The notes under the pieces: model-generated | Seen by the model: only the letters and a program-made list of their open reading frames with translations | Databases searched by the model: none | Told to the model about the DNA's origin: nothing | In this document: positions 35,894 to 49,200 of the stretch, one piece after another | Numbering within the stretch: position 1 is the stretch's first letter | How the letters are laid out: each line of letters begins with the position of its first letter | Program-made: the position numbers and the translations under genes | Assembly: GCF_026914265.1 (NCBI RefSeq) | Contig: NC_069125.1 | Span: 76,695,546 to 76,759,545 of the forward strand | Reading direction: 5' to 3' | DNA from: Mya arenaria | Taxonomy: Eukaryota > Mollusca > Bivalvia > Myida > Myidae | DNA: 64,000 nt

Positions 35894-36441
35894 TTCGAAA
35901 ACGTTAGTTACATCCTAAATGGGACTCCTATGCATTCATTGTTGATATGATCATATGGAAGTTCTAATGCTACTGGGTAGTTCATTTATAGCCGGCGAAT
36001 GACATGTATATTTAGTCATTACTCAATTACAAAGTTGTTTCTGATTAAATATGTGTTGTGCTTTTATTCTCTACTGACATGCCACTTATATAGCAATAAT
36101 TGTTATTATAAGGGAATAATTGTTAAGATAAATCAAATAAAACTGATATTTGAAGACGTTTATTGTGTTTATTTTAAAAATACAAACGAATCACAGTAAA
36201 GAATCTCATAGTATAAATCACATCAATATAAGGTTGATATAGCATGTATTACTGATCAGGCTGTTTACATGCAAAACTTAAACATAAAAATGTAATCACA
36301 AAGCAAATCACAAACAGTGAAATGAATCACATTACAATAACCATTTATGCAAACCCATCGACTCAAACTAAAACAAGAATTTTCTAATAATGTTCCAAAA
36401 GAAAAAAAAATGAAATTAAGCACAGTACAATGATCTTTTAT

Positions 36442-37137
36442 TACAAGAGCTGTCACAGAGACTACGTGCTCAACTATTCCGTCGCTTTTAAGCTTAGATT
36501 GCAAAGTTTTGGTAATACATCCAAAACATTAACCAGAATCTTTTAGACGAATAATAAAGGACCATAATTTACATTATGTGCAAAATAGAGTTATCTTACT
36601 TGATTTATTTAATCGGTTGGATAGTTGGAATCACCTGTCTTAAGTTCCAATGCAATACATTGACTATTTGCCGATATGTTGAATTAAATGTGGTTACATG
36701 CAAAACCGAACCAGCATTTCTTAATCAAATTATAAAGGACCAGTATTTGCGTAATATGCAAAACAGTTATCTAACATAATTATTTTAGCAAGCTTGATCG
36801 TTGAGTACCGTTGAATAAAGTATCAATACAATACATCAAGTAGTTGCAGAGATCATTACCTATCTGTGTAAATTAAAAATTCAAAATCTTAACCAGAATT
36901 ACTATGTCGAATAATAAAGGGCAATAATTTGCATTTTATGCAAGATAGAGTTATATCGCTTGATTAATGAATTAGGATGTATAGTTGAGAACACATATCT
37001 AAAGTTTCAATGCAATACATGTTTTTGCTGAGATAATGACTTAAAGGTCCTTACATGCAAAACTTTTAACAAGGTTTGACGCCGACGCTAGGGTGAGTTG
37101 TATAGCTCTCCTTAGTCTTTGAATAGTCGAGCTAAAA
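36442..37137 (+). mobile_element. Tandem-core element B2
   Basis: A shorter copy of the B family with about three core units. Starts ACAAGAGCTGTCACAGAG and ends TATAGCTCTCCTTAG then GAATAGTCGAGCTAAAA. The last part is the inverse of the GCTCGACTATTC near the 5' end, a subterminal inverted repeat. Confidence 0.7.
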
Positions 37138-37340
37138 ACTCATCGCCTCAAACAAAAGCAAGAATTTACTAAAACAGTTATGAAAATGCCTTCCTGGTTA
37201 AATACTTAAGGCGATTACTTTAAAAAAGACATTGTTAGAAAATACAATATGTTATTCTAATGACCATGTTATAACAGAAAAAGCAGCTAGTATTAAGATT
37301 AATCGAACAAAATCAAACGTAAAAAAGAGTAATATTATAA

Positions 37341-37618
37341 TTAATCCATGTTGCTTTTGTTAATCTTCTTATGCCTGGAAAGGCTGCTCCGGTGCCGAAA
37401 CACATTTTCACACTCTGGACATTTAAGGCTTGACTCCCTCCTGTGCATATCCAAATGTGCCTTCAGGTTTGACTTTTCTGAGAAAGACATCCCACATCCG
37501 TGACAGTTACACCCCAGCTTTTTCACGTCGAATATGCTTTTGAAGATCAGCATTGGTTGGAAACGACTTCTCGCAATTTATGCAAACAAAGGGCTTCGCC
37601 TCGCCATGCACATGCCAT
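37341..37618 (-). pseudogene. Broken C2H2 zinc-finger exon
   Basis: After an acceptor at 37619, the minus strand encodes KPFVCINCEKSF-NADLQKH (finger 1). In a different frame it then encodes CHGCGMSFSEKSNLKAHLDMH (a complete C-x2-C-x12-H-x3-H finger 2, to about 37435) and CPECENVFRHRSSLSRH, whose last His is replaced by Asn (finger 3). The frame breaks between fingers 1 and 2, where the second His of finger 1 is also missing. ORF ends TAA at 37341. Such fingers bind DNA in transcription factors; this copy looks inactive. Confidence 0.6.
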
Positions 37619-37772
37619 CTGAAAAGTAAATGCATATCATTTTGTAAAAAAATATTCTATCATATCATATACTAAATCTAGTCTTTGTCTGGAATATGTC
37701 AACACGAATGGAACATTTGAAGTAGTCGAGCTTTTTACGCTAAACGAAGCAACGTTGACCCAATATACCTTA

Positions 37773-38243
37773 TCAAAGGGACTTTACACCAGATTGGCAC
37801 CAAACAAGGTTGTTGTTTTTTCTGTAACGAATCTTAGGACAATTATTTAATAAAATGTTTTACTCTTTGATACCATAATTGTAAAAAAAAATACCAAAAT
37901 GTAAAAAATGGAGTCGGAGACCGGGTTCGAACCGGTGTCGCAAAAATTGCAGTCCGGTGTTGTTGACACTGTGCTACGAAGGCTTATACCTTACTTAGTA
38001 ATATCACGTGATAACATCGACCTGCCAATCACGCATAAGAATGAATTCTACTAGGTACCTAGTAATCTTTTTAATGGAAAAATACGAAAAGAAATGAGAA
38101 AAAATAAAGTCATTGTAAACTATCTGGTACTTCAGTTAGTTAGTTTAAATGCATTGTGAACATCGATACCAAGTTTATGTCAATTTTCGACAATTTTCTC
38201 TTTTTTTCGCTATTGCATCATACGGTGTATAGCCCCTTTAAAG
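37773..38243 (-). repeat. tRNA-derived SINE-like repeat with inverted ends
   Basis: On the minus strand, 37985-37915 carries a TAGCACAGTG A-box-like and a GGTTCGAAC B-box segment about 35 bp apart, as in a tRNA gene. The acceptor and anticodon stems do not pair, so it is tRNA-derived, not a tRNA. The surrounding 470 bp has inverted ends (AAAGGGACTTTACACC against AAAGGGGCTATACACC). Confidence 0.5.
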
Positions 38244-38404
38244 AACAGCAACGCAAGAAGATAAAACACCGCTAGATTTTTTTTTCTATCTAAGAACAAA
38301 AACAGCCACGCTATACATTGGCTCATTTACACTGGTAACGCATATATACAACAACGCTTAGTGTAAAATATTATCAATAGCAAGTAAAAGACACGGTTAT
38401 GACG

Positions 38405-38557
38405 TTACGACAACAAAAGCCAACGACGAAAAATATTTTCACAGCACATATAACCCTTGCCCGTTCCGATATGTGTTGTTTGGTGCTGCCGCAGTGTGGA
38501 AATGTTTGCAAGGACCTTGCCACAATATCTGCAGACCTGAGGTTGTCGACTCTCCAT
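38405..38557 (-). pseudogene. Single C2H2 finger exon or fragment
   Basis: An exon-like segment starts directly after a TTTTAG acceptor and encodes 50 residues to TAA. It holds one complete finger, CRYCGKVLANISTLRQHQTTH, and an aborted second one (YMCCENIF). The layout, an acceptor followed by a short terminal exon with one or two fingers, recalls the alternative 3' exons of BTB-zinc-finger genes, but no BTB exon is in view. It lies inside the 3.9-kb element near its right end. Confidence 0.45.
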
Positions 38558-39076
38558 CTAAAAGATATACCATACATATTAACAAATAAAGTATTTAAAG
38601 CTTTATTCGCACTCCTATCAAAATGAAATAAAAAGTGTGGTTGTTCGCCAAAAATTCTCGAGTGTGGTCGTTCGCATAATTTAATCTTGTACGATTTCCT
38701 TCATCAACATCATTTCGCCTTGAAAAAGGTATTGCAAATGGCATATATTTACTGATTATATATCTTTTTGTAAAGAATCAGTTGAAATTAGCCGATGTTT
38801 CATTGTTTTAGCAAAAATTAACAAAATTTGTGGTCGTCTGCATCGCCGAATCCAAATTTGTTTTTGAATGTTCTCAAAAACTACAACATCAAGAATGACA
38901 GAGAGTATATCATGGGAAAGCTGAAATCATGTGGCATACCATAGGCTAGGTCTTGATTTAATTTGATTCAATTTACTAAAGAAAATATAATAAAAATACC
39001 TTTTGTTGTGTCAAGATCGCCGCGGTCGTACACATTTGTGGTGACGTCACAATTCTTGCTCCCTCACAGTGACGTA

Positions 39077-40298
39077 GTCTAGTCCTACATGAACAGCTCT
39101 ATGTGTAGCCCGGAACTTAAGATCAAACAACATTATTTATGCCGACCATTCAAACATGGCACTTGCTTATGAGCTACATGTAGCCAAACAATCACTATCC
39201 GCTTCCAACCATCTCCCCAAATTGTACAAGCCAACTTTATCATATCAGTCAGCTATGGTAGAGAAAACATGCATATAAACAACAGCCAATTAGCCAAAAC
39301 AATCTGCGATTGGTCCACAAACCCTAAAAACCACATTTAGAGACTATTTATGTTTAAGTTCGGTGTGTGTTTTAGGTAAACCGGATTTCATTGGTAGAAC
39401 ACACTACATGTACTTCTGGATTTCATAAGAAAACAAGCAAACATATGTAAAATTTACAATAACTTATTGACACTCATTTACAAATTAATTGTAAATATGG
39501 TATGATTTTTTAAAAATGTACAGTTATTATAATTATTGTTCTCCCCTTTGTAGCACATTTGAACCTATACAACTAAATAACTTTTTGTCAGCAATTCAAT
39601 CACTATGAAATATGCAATAGGCTTATAATATATTAGACCTTTCTAAGCCATACTTTAGTTTACGAAATAAATCACAAACTAGCATGGATTGAAATAGATG
39701 TGCCTTTAAATGGCCCAAAATACAACGAAATATCCTAAAACTTATCACTTATCATTCAAATAGTCATTGTGTTTTGCAAATGAGTAGAGCTACATGATTA
39801 CACGGCCATGGAAAGCTGTACTTGTACAGAGCATCACTTTCATCAACAAAATAATATCACAAAATATGTGTTGAATGTTACATAAACGTTAATGTATAAT
39901 TAAGCTTTTCGACTTGATGAACAGGGGGAAAATGTTAGTTTTTCAAACAACTATTCATGTATTACATATATAAGGATTCATACTTCCAAAATAGTGAAGC
40001 ACATATTTAACATTTAAACATCTTAATGTTATTATATTTCCGATTTTTAAGTTTTAAATCATGCGAAGAATACTTGGTTATTTAAAACATTTAATTATAG
40101 CATAAAATAGTGAAAGTTATGTTTTCATATTTATGTCAGTCACCATGCAATGAAACGAATATTTATGACGTAAAAACCACTACAAGCACTTGCTGAAATC
40201 CGCACTGCCTTTCGTCTGGCAAACCCATAATCAGCACTGTACAGTATACTGTGCTAACCATGTGGACACTGTTCACAAATTGTTGACTGCTCTCAAAT
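39077..40298. other. Upstream region of CPSF3
   Basis: AT-rich; no ORF. The core promoter and 5' UTR of CPSF3 should lie in the last few hundred bases. No TATA box stands out. Confidence 0.35.
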
Positions 40299-43200
40299 AT
40301 GGCAGCGAAGAGGAAACCAGAAGCACAGATTCCGACTGAGGAGAGCGATCAGCTCCTTATAAGGCCCTTGTAGGACATATAAATAAATATGATAAAATAT
40401 GTGCTTTACATACAGTTAAATTGGACATAAACTCCTGAAATTCATGGATGCCTTTCTGTTATTTTTGTCCGAATTATAATGTCCGAAAATCACGAACGTT
40501 TTACTAAAATATAGACGATAAAATTGTAGGTTAAAAGGACTTTTGTTGATATGGCAAAACATTTCAAGTACAAACTATATCAAATCGATTTATGTCTGTT
40601 GTTCATGTTAATATTCAATGAGAATGAAATCCTCCACCCATTCATAATGATGTGCTAGCCCATTGTGCCCGGCATACTGCACTAAGAAAAATAGCAGTAC
40701 TGGCAGTGTTTGTAATGTTGAGCAGTATATGAAAAAACCCATAACATTATGTTTCTTTAATTTTTACATTTGTAATGTGAAGGCTTGGCCACACATTTGT
40801 GCCACAACACAATGTTCAGTAAATTTGGTGGGTCATACGTGATGGTCACAAGACAGTCCAACAAAATTTTGAGCATTAAATTGCCGTCGTGAGGCAAAAT
40901 ATGAGACGCACCTTTTTTGTTAGTGTTTTTTTTCCGTTGTATCTGTGTCTTGTGACTGTCTTGCGATATTAATCTTGTCATGGGTAAAATATTTTTAATC
41001 AATCAACAATCCTACGACTTTTAAAAGACAGTCCGTCATTTTATTTTAGTTTGTTAAAATTAACCTTTTTCTGCAGCTGTGTAATGAGCTATAAATGATA
41101 TATATCATCATCATTAGTTGTGTCCTAAAAGAACATTTTGCCCCAAAAATGTTTAATAATTCATCAGACATGGAATAGAGCATACACATAGAATAATTGA
41201 TTAGAGCAGGATAATTGATTAAAGCATATCACTTATGTTGATGTACAGGATTAAAGCATATCACGTACAGGATTAAAGCATGTGAGAACATATAATTTAT
41301 ACTATGTGGGGCTGTAAATCACACTTTTTTAGCTCGACTATTCGGAAAATAAAGAGGGCTATACTACTTGCCACAGTGTCTTCGTCGGTGTTGGCGTCTG
41401 GTTTTAGGGCAAGTTGGGATTTTCACTTTTAAGTCCAATACCCTTCATTCAATTGACTTAATACTTCACACAGTTGTTCAACGCCATTACATAATGAGGT
41501 TAAATAACACCATATTATCCTTTTTACAAATTATGGCCCCTGATTGACTATGGAACTTAGGTTAAAATTTTAGGGCAGGTTGGGATATTTATTGATAACT
41601 TCTATACCCTTAGTTCAATTGACTAAATAACTCACACCGTTGTTCAGGACCATCACACAATGAGGTTACATAACTCCATATTATCCTTAATACAAGTTAT
41701 GGCCCCTGATTGACCTAGGTTAAAGTTTTAGGGCAGGTTAAAGTTTTAGGGCAGGTTAAAGTTTTAGGGCAAGTTGGGATTTTCACTTATAAGTCCAATA
41801 CCCTTCATTCAATTGACTTAATACTTCACACAATTGTTCAGGACCATCACACAATGCAGTTACATAACTCCATATTATCCTTAATACAAGTTATGGCCCC
41901 TGATTGACTTAGGTTAAAGTTTTAGGGCAAGTTGGGATTTTAATAAAAAGACTTTTATACCCTTCATTCAATGCACTTAATACTTCGCAGAATTATTGAC
42001 GACCATCTTACAACAAGGAAAATAACTCCATTTTAACCCTTAATACAAATTATGGCCCTTGAATGATTTTTTTTTCTTTTAATATCTTTTTACAGGCACA
42101 TTTTTATATTCTTAACCACATTTTCATAAAGTGAAAACAAGTTATTTGAATGACTTGCGTCATTTTTCGGGCGGTCTGGTGGGAGGGCAGCATCAAAGTC
42201 ACCTTATGTATCGAATAATTTTAGCTAGGTTTGACATAAATAGACCAAACTTGGTATATACGAAGAGTTTATGGAGACCTTTTATGGGAATGCGTTTGAG
42301 GCCCCTAGGATCAAGATCAAGGTTACTATTAATAGAAAAAGGGTTGGTATTAAATAACTTAAGTAAGGGTCTACATATTGTGACCAAACTTGGTATACAG
42401 GAAGAGTTTATAGAGACCTTTCCTGAGATTGTGTTTTGGGCCCCTAGAGTTATGGTTTAGGTCAAGGTCACTGTTGCTAAAAATTGAAAAAATGCTTAGT
42501 ACTGAATAACTCAAGTAAGGGTTGACATAGTGTGACCAAACTTGGTATATAGGACAAGTTTATGCAGAGCTTTCATGGATTGCCTTTCGGTCCCCTAGGG
42601 TCAAAGTCACTGTTACTAAAAAAAGATTACTGTTTCAGTTATGGTTGACATACTGTGACCAAACTTGATATGTAGGAAGAGTTTATGGAGGACTTCCATG
42701 GGATTATGTTTGGGGCCCATGGAATCAAGGTCACTGTTACTAAAAATAGAAAAAAGCAGTTGAAACTGAATCTCTTCTGCCAATCATTGAAAACCTGGTT
42801 TTGTCACATCGCGATTCTTTTTCACTTTTTAATTTGATTGTTTCATTGCTTTTGACAGGCACATATTACATCTTTATTGTATTGACTTCAAAGTCAAAGC
42901 GGCGTAGTCTTAAGACAGCTCTTGTTAATAATAGACTTAATTAAACATTAGCTTAGATATATTAATGTATACTATATTGTTTTAAATCAAATTAACATTA
43001 CCAACTTGGCTTTAACAGACTATTTAAATCTTGTGCAAAGACCCCTGTTATTCCACCATCTTGATTAGATGTAAAGGGGCTGTTAGAATCCTGAAATTAC
43101 ATTGAAATTGTTAAGATTAGTGTTTAAGAGTGATACGCCACATGAGTCTGGCTAAATCAGTAAATGATGCGGATCGTCTATGAAAATGCCTCTTTTTTAA

Positions 43201-46200
43201 ACTAAAACTCAGCCATTTAGACACAACATTTGTCATGCATATAAGTATCCAAATAAAACATCCTATCTGAAATCAAATCATGATAATACCTTCTTTTTGT
43301 TTGTAGAGGAGCCGGCCAGGAGGTGGGGAGGTCATGCATCATGCTTGAGTTTAAGGGAAAAAAGATAATGGTAAAAAAATACTTTTTAAGTATTAGGTCA
43401 ACCTTACTTATCACATTTGATAATAGGATTATGTATTTGTAACTGTTATATTCATACATATTCATAACATTGCACACTTTTGTCCATAATATCAAAACTA
43501 TTATTTTAGTATTTGATGTTTCTCATCTATAAATAAAAAAAGCACATTGTATACAAACATCTAATGATGTACATAGTTTATTTTGTTTGAGAACATTTCA
43601 GTGGTTTTTAAATCAAACAAAAAAGATGCCAAATGCTTAGTACATCTGCAATGAAATAAGAACACTCATTTCTCTATTGATGAAATAAAGTTCAAAGTTT
43701 AGGCATCACCTCTAGAAGTAACTAAAACCAAAAAAATATAACATTTCTCATTATTGGTTGTTTGATAGCTGGACTGTGGAATACACCCGGGCCTGAATGG
43801 TTTTGCATCACTACCCTTCCTTGATCTCGTTGACCTTGAGGACATAGATCTCATCCTTGTCAGCCAGTATGTATGTTTCTCTTCCCAAATAGCCAGACAT
43901 GTTTCTGTGCTGAAATCAGTGCTGAAGATGACCTAGGCAGCCATTCTTCAAACATCACATAAGTTTATATGTACTGAATGCTATAAATAAATAAAAAAAA
44001 TGATTCATGTACTGAAATAATCAAGGTGCAACAGGAAGAACTCTATTTTTGTTAAATATCACATTTTTGTTAAAAAAAAATCACAATACATTTTTTTCAA
44101 ATTTGTGTACTTGGGTTGTGTATATATATTATATAAATGTTCCATGTTGTCAGTTTTCACCTGGACCACTGCGGAGGTCTACCATACCTTCTGGAGAAGA
44201 CAGGATTTAAGGGGCGCTGCTTTATGACCCATGCCTCCAAGGCCATCTACCGCTGGCTACTCTCAGATTACGTCAAAGTCAGGTATATACATGCTTGAAT
44301 GTTTGGCTAGAAGTTGGAAGACTTTGGACACAATATTTTCTATCAGTTTGTCTGGGTTTTGTTTTAAATCAAGCTTAGAATGTTTGGCTTCAATTTCTCA
44401 TAATATCTTAAGCATAACATGTTCAAGTAACATATTTCATTTAGCCAAATGACTTGTTTAAACAAGGTTTGGTTGATTCTGTTAAAAGGGACTTAATTAA
44501 GGATGTTCGAGAAATTGGGAATAATATCATAGACATGTGTAGATGAACATAAATAATGATAAGTTTTTTTCTTTAAATGTCTTTTTACAGCAATATCGGG
44601 ACAGACGACATGTTGTATTCGGACAAGGATATTGAAAACAGCATGGATAAGATTGAAACTATTAACTTTCATCAGGTACATAAGTTCCCACTGTACATTT
44701 ATCAGTAGGATTTTAAGCATTATAATTAATACTTAAAAAATATATCATATATTATAACATTTATGATGATGATGGCATTTAAGATATATATTACTTTTTT
44801 TGTATATCATTTATGCTGACAAAGAATCTATAATTACTTTATTCTAGAATTGAGATATTGTAGAAAAAGTACAGATCTGTCTAACAATTCTTGATATTTG
44901 ATTATTTGTTAACAGGAAGTGGACGTGGGTGGGGTAAAGTTTTGGTGTTACACAGCAGGCCATGTGTTGGGAGCGGCTATGTTCATGATTGAGATTGCTG
45001 GTGTCAAGGTCAGAATACAGAAATTATAAAAAACAAATAAAAAACAAAATCATGTAGTTTAGCTACATACATAATTATGGAAGAAGTTGTGAATATTGAT
45101 GGAGCTTTATATCTACCCACTTTCTGGTGATAAAAGAAACACGCTGCGTAAATTATCAAGCTCTGTTGTAATAATGAAATATGAAGTGAATTTGTTTCTG
45201 TGACATTTCAGGTGCTGTATACTGGAGATTTCTCATGCCAGGAAGACAGGCATTTGTGTTCCGCGGAAATACCGAACGTCCATCCAGATGTCGTGATCAC
45301 AGTTAGTAGAGCATACATAGTTTATCTTATAGCACAAACATGATCTTTTCTTGAGTTTAACCATGGTCTTTAATGCCAAGCGTGCTACTCACTTATATTA
45401 TACCGTTTGTGATCATGATGTGCGATGTGCTTTATTTCCACTATTCTTCAAGAAGTCTGTTTTGTAGATTTAAAGATGGTTACTGGTGTTATAGATACCT
45501 TTTTTGCCACCAGGAGTCGACATATGGTACCCACATCCATGAGGACCGAGAGGACAGAGAGGCCAGATTTACTGGGCTCGTACATGACATTGTCACCCGT
45601 GGGGGACGCTGTCTCATCCCCGTGTTTGCTCTTGGGAGGGCCCAGGAACTGCTCCTTATTCTCGGTTAGTCAATTGAAAACAATGTGTTTTAAAGCCTTT
45701 TATAGTTTTCAATACTTAAAATAGTCGATAGGGATTAATTTTTGGAAAAGTGTAAACTATTGCTGTTATGCTTGACTACTACACCATTGAAATGCTTATT
45801 GTGCTGCGTTCCTAAAAATCATTTTGCTCAAAAAATTAATATCTTCTCTTAACTGTTTAGATAGACAGGATCTGACATTGTATCACGTTGAATCTCTATT
45901 TTACTGTGTAATGTTTGTCATGTGCAGATGAATACTGGACAAACCATCCGGAGCTTCATGATGTTCCTATCTACTACGCTTCCTCACTCGCGAAGAAGTG
46001 CATGAGTGTTTACCAGACATATGTTAATGCCATGAATGACCGCATCAAGAAACAGATCTCCATCAGCAACCCTTTTGTATTCAAACACATCTCCAATCTC
46101 AAGGTTAGAGGTCATTGCCTCTTATACTGCACAGCTAAACTGTGGCATTTGACACTCTTAAAATACCAAGCTTAATTTTGAACATTTAAATCATCAATGT

Positions 46201-49200
46201 TAGAATATTCCTAAAACAAATGAAGTAATTTCCAAACTTGAATCAAAATTGCTTATATTTCAATTTCAATTTATTTGATCATTAGTTTGAAACAAGAGAG
46301 TGTTGTAATCCTAATATTCATGGTTTTGTAAAAATTCCTTCTGCATTTTATGTTTCTTCCCTCAGAGTATGGAGCATTTTGAAGATATCGGTCCGTCGGT
46401 AGTGCTGGCATCACCAGGGATGATGCAAAGTGGGCTGTCCCGGGAGCTGTTTGAGAGTTGGTGTACAGACAAGAGGAACGGGTGCATCATAGCGGGCTAC
46501 TGTGTGGAGGGGACACTAGCCAAGGTGGGACATGTGCAAGCTGACTTTACCATTTTGTCATCATAGCTCAAATTTGTAAACCAGGCTAGTATGAAAGATA
46601 TAAAATGCAAGGGTCAATGCCAAATTTAGGAGCTTTTATTGCATGTTGACATTTGTTGTTTCTACACTACCTGTCCTTTAAAATATATAGTCATTTACAG
46701 GAAGTTTCTAAACACTTCATTCCTTAAGAAATGCAATTATTACAGTCATTTTTGAAGATTTTATGTTTACTGTGTAGACAATCCTGTCAGAGCCAGAGGA
46801 CATCATGACAATGGCAGGTCAGAAGCTGCCCCTCAAGTGCTCTGTGGATTACATCTCCTTCTCTGCCCACACAGATTACAAGCAGACCAGTGGCTTCCTC
46901 AGGACGCTCAAACCAACACACACTGTATGTCAACACAGTAATGTGAAACACAATGAAATATGCAATAGAAAACTTTTGGCAGGATAAAATAAGTACAAGA
47001 CATATCTTTAGTTAGCAAATTTTTACATTTATCAATAAGTTTTTATTGGAAGAACGCACATTTAGCAAAAATTTATAAATCACAGAAGGGAAAAAATCTA
47101 ACACTACCAGCACAGTGAAAGAATGATTTTTACATACGATACTTGGCTCGGCTACCATTTTTTCCTCATATTGTTTACAGGTGCTGGTCCATGGGGAACA
47201 GAATGAGATGGCGCGCCTGAAGGCAGCCCTTCTACGCGAGTATGAAGATGACACAGAGTACCAGATGCTTGTCCATAACCCCCGCAACACTATCGCTGTT
47301 GAACTTCACTTTCGAGGAGAGAAAATGGCCAAGGTTTTGACATGCTTCATTATGTTTTGCCTTTTTCAGACTTATTTTAATGTTTATAGAAAAGTCATTT
47401 ATTGACTTTGCTGACTGGACATAAACTGATATGAGGAAATTTATAGCAGATCAGCTTTATCTTGCACAATGGATAGTAATACAAAATTGTTGAAACTCTT
47501 TAGTTTAGATCCATTAGAAGTTTCATAATGTATACCATAACATCACTCTTCAAGCAGTGTTTGTTCATCACTGTCCTGCAGGTTGTTGGCTCGTTGGCAG
47601 CAAGGAAACCGGAGGATGGAGAGAAGATATCCGGTATCCTTGTCAAGAGGAACTTTAACTATCACATCATGGATCCTAAAGATCTCTCTAGTATGTTGTT
47701 TTGTAATAACTTACTGTTCAGTTTAAAATGGCATAAGTGGAAACATTTAGCAATCTGAGGCAATGTTTTTGTTAAGTGTTTTTGTTGCCACTTAGTTCTC
47801 CGCCTTTTTAACCAGGTTTTCAACAAAAACCAGATTAATTGAATAGGGATGTCATTGGGCAGGTGGCTTGGCAGGTGGCAAGCATTGGTTTCCACCCAAT
47901 AACTTAAGCTTACATTGATGGATAGTATTGATAGTAAGTGTGTAGGTAGCTTATGTGAAGAGCTAGCTTGGGACAGCTTTTAAGGGTGGGTGGGTCAAGG
48001 TCACTGTTACTGAAGATAGAAAAATGTTTTCCGCCTTATAATTTAAAATTGTTGGATAGTGATGGAAGTTGGTGTATAGGTAGCTTATGTGAAGAGCTAG
48101 CTAAGGATTGCTTTTGAGCGGGATGGGTCAAGGTCACTGTTTAAAAATAGAATAATGGTTTCCAACCAATATCTTCAGAAAATTAATGGAAAGTGATGAA
48201 AATTGATATGAAGGTAGCTTATGCGAAGAGCTAACTTGTGAGCCTTAAATTCCTCAAAGAACTGAAGTGCATTTTTGTTCACTTTTGCATATACTTTTAT
48301 TGGTGTCTTTGCTTCCATTAGATTACACAGAGCTTGCAATGAGCACTGTGACCCAGCGCCTGAGTATCCGATACACTGGCCCGGTGGCTCTGCTAACATA
48401 CTACCTGACCCAGCTGTCCGGCGACATAGAGAGCTCCACCCAGCGTGACCGCTGTGTTATGCGCGTGTTCAAGTCTGTAAACGTGATAGTTGAGCACAAG
48501 CTCGTCATAATCGAGTGGCTGTCAAATCCTGTCACTGACATGTATGCTGATGCTGTCGTCACTGTCGTCATGCAGGCAGAAAATGATCCGCTTAGACACA
48601 AAAGTGAGTAGAGGTTTTTTGTCTTAGTGATGTTTTTTTAAACTTAATTTAAATTTTGAACACACCTAGTTATGAATAAAAGAAAGTACCTCTTGTATTG
48701 CATACTGATAGTCAAATACCAGTAGTCTTATGATGAAAGGTGTGAACATGATGAGGAATGGGCGCCTTTATTTTTGGCTTGTTATTGTTAATTAAAATAA
48801 ATCATGAAAATGAATACAGTATAGGAAATTCGAATAAACGTGTTTTAATTTTCGAAATTTGCGATGTGTTATATGATTTTAAATGGTTTTAATTTTTTTT
48901 TAATGAAATCACTTGGGGATTGAACTTCTCCAACGGTTTCAGAGGTTTCATTCTGATATTTGGTCCCCTTTACAACCACGGTTGGAACTAGTGCCTGGTA
49001 TATTAGTCATAATCCTCATCCATTTTGTTTTTTAGTTTTTGAAGCAAACTGCTCCCACAGTTTGAAATATATCACTCTGATACTGGGTACACAATGCCAC
49101 CATGATGGGTGGTAATGCATGGCATATTTATCATGATTTATGACCATCTAGGTCCTCTTGAAAATGATGTTTTTAAGAACATTCAAGCAAATTTCTTTAT

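Larger units (their letters stand above)
35126..39071. mobile_element. 3.9-kb composite DNA element with ACTGTGAGGGAGC ends
   Basis: The left end starts TACTGTGAGGGAGCAA; the right end is the inverse, CACTGTGAGGGAGCAA. They are flanked by ACGTA on both sides (35121-35125 and 39072-39076). The inverted similarity continues inward for about 175 bp, including CACAAATG, ACGACC, ACAACAAAA and ACCTAGCC. A motif close to GCGAACGACCAC recurs in the left end and near 38635, 38665, 38825 and 39025. The interior holds a small two-exon ORF, broken C2H2 exons, a tRNA-like SINE and element B2. No transposase is seen. CACTGTG ends with a 5-bp duplication would suit a Transib- or CACTA-related family; this is inference. 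Confidence 0.55.

Noticed and set aside
37915-37985. Possible tRNA gene on the minus strand
   Set aside because: Has A- and B-box-like segments, but the acceptor and anticodon stems do not pair; treated as tRNA-derived repeat.
45514-46524. Identity as INTS11 rather than CPSF3
   Set aside because: ELFESWC after MQSGLSR, the residue numbering of all ligands and the overall length fit CPSF-73; INTS11 differs in this segment.
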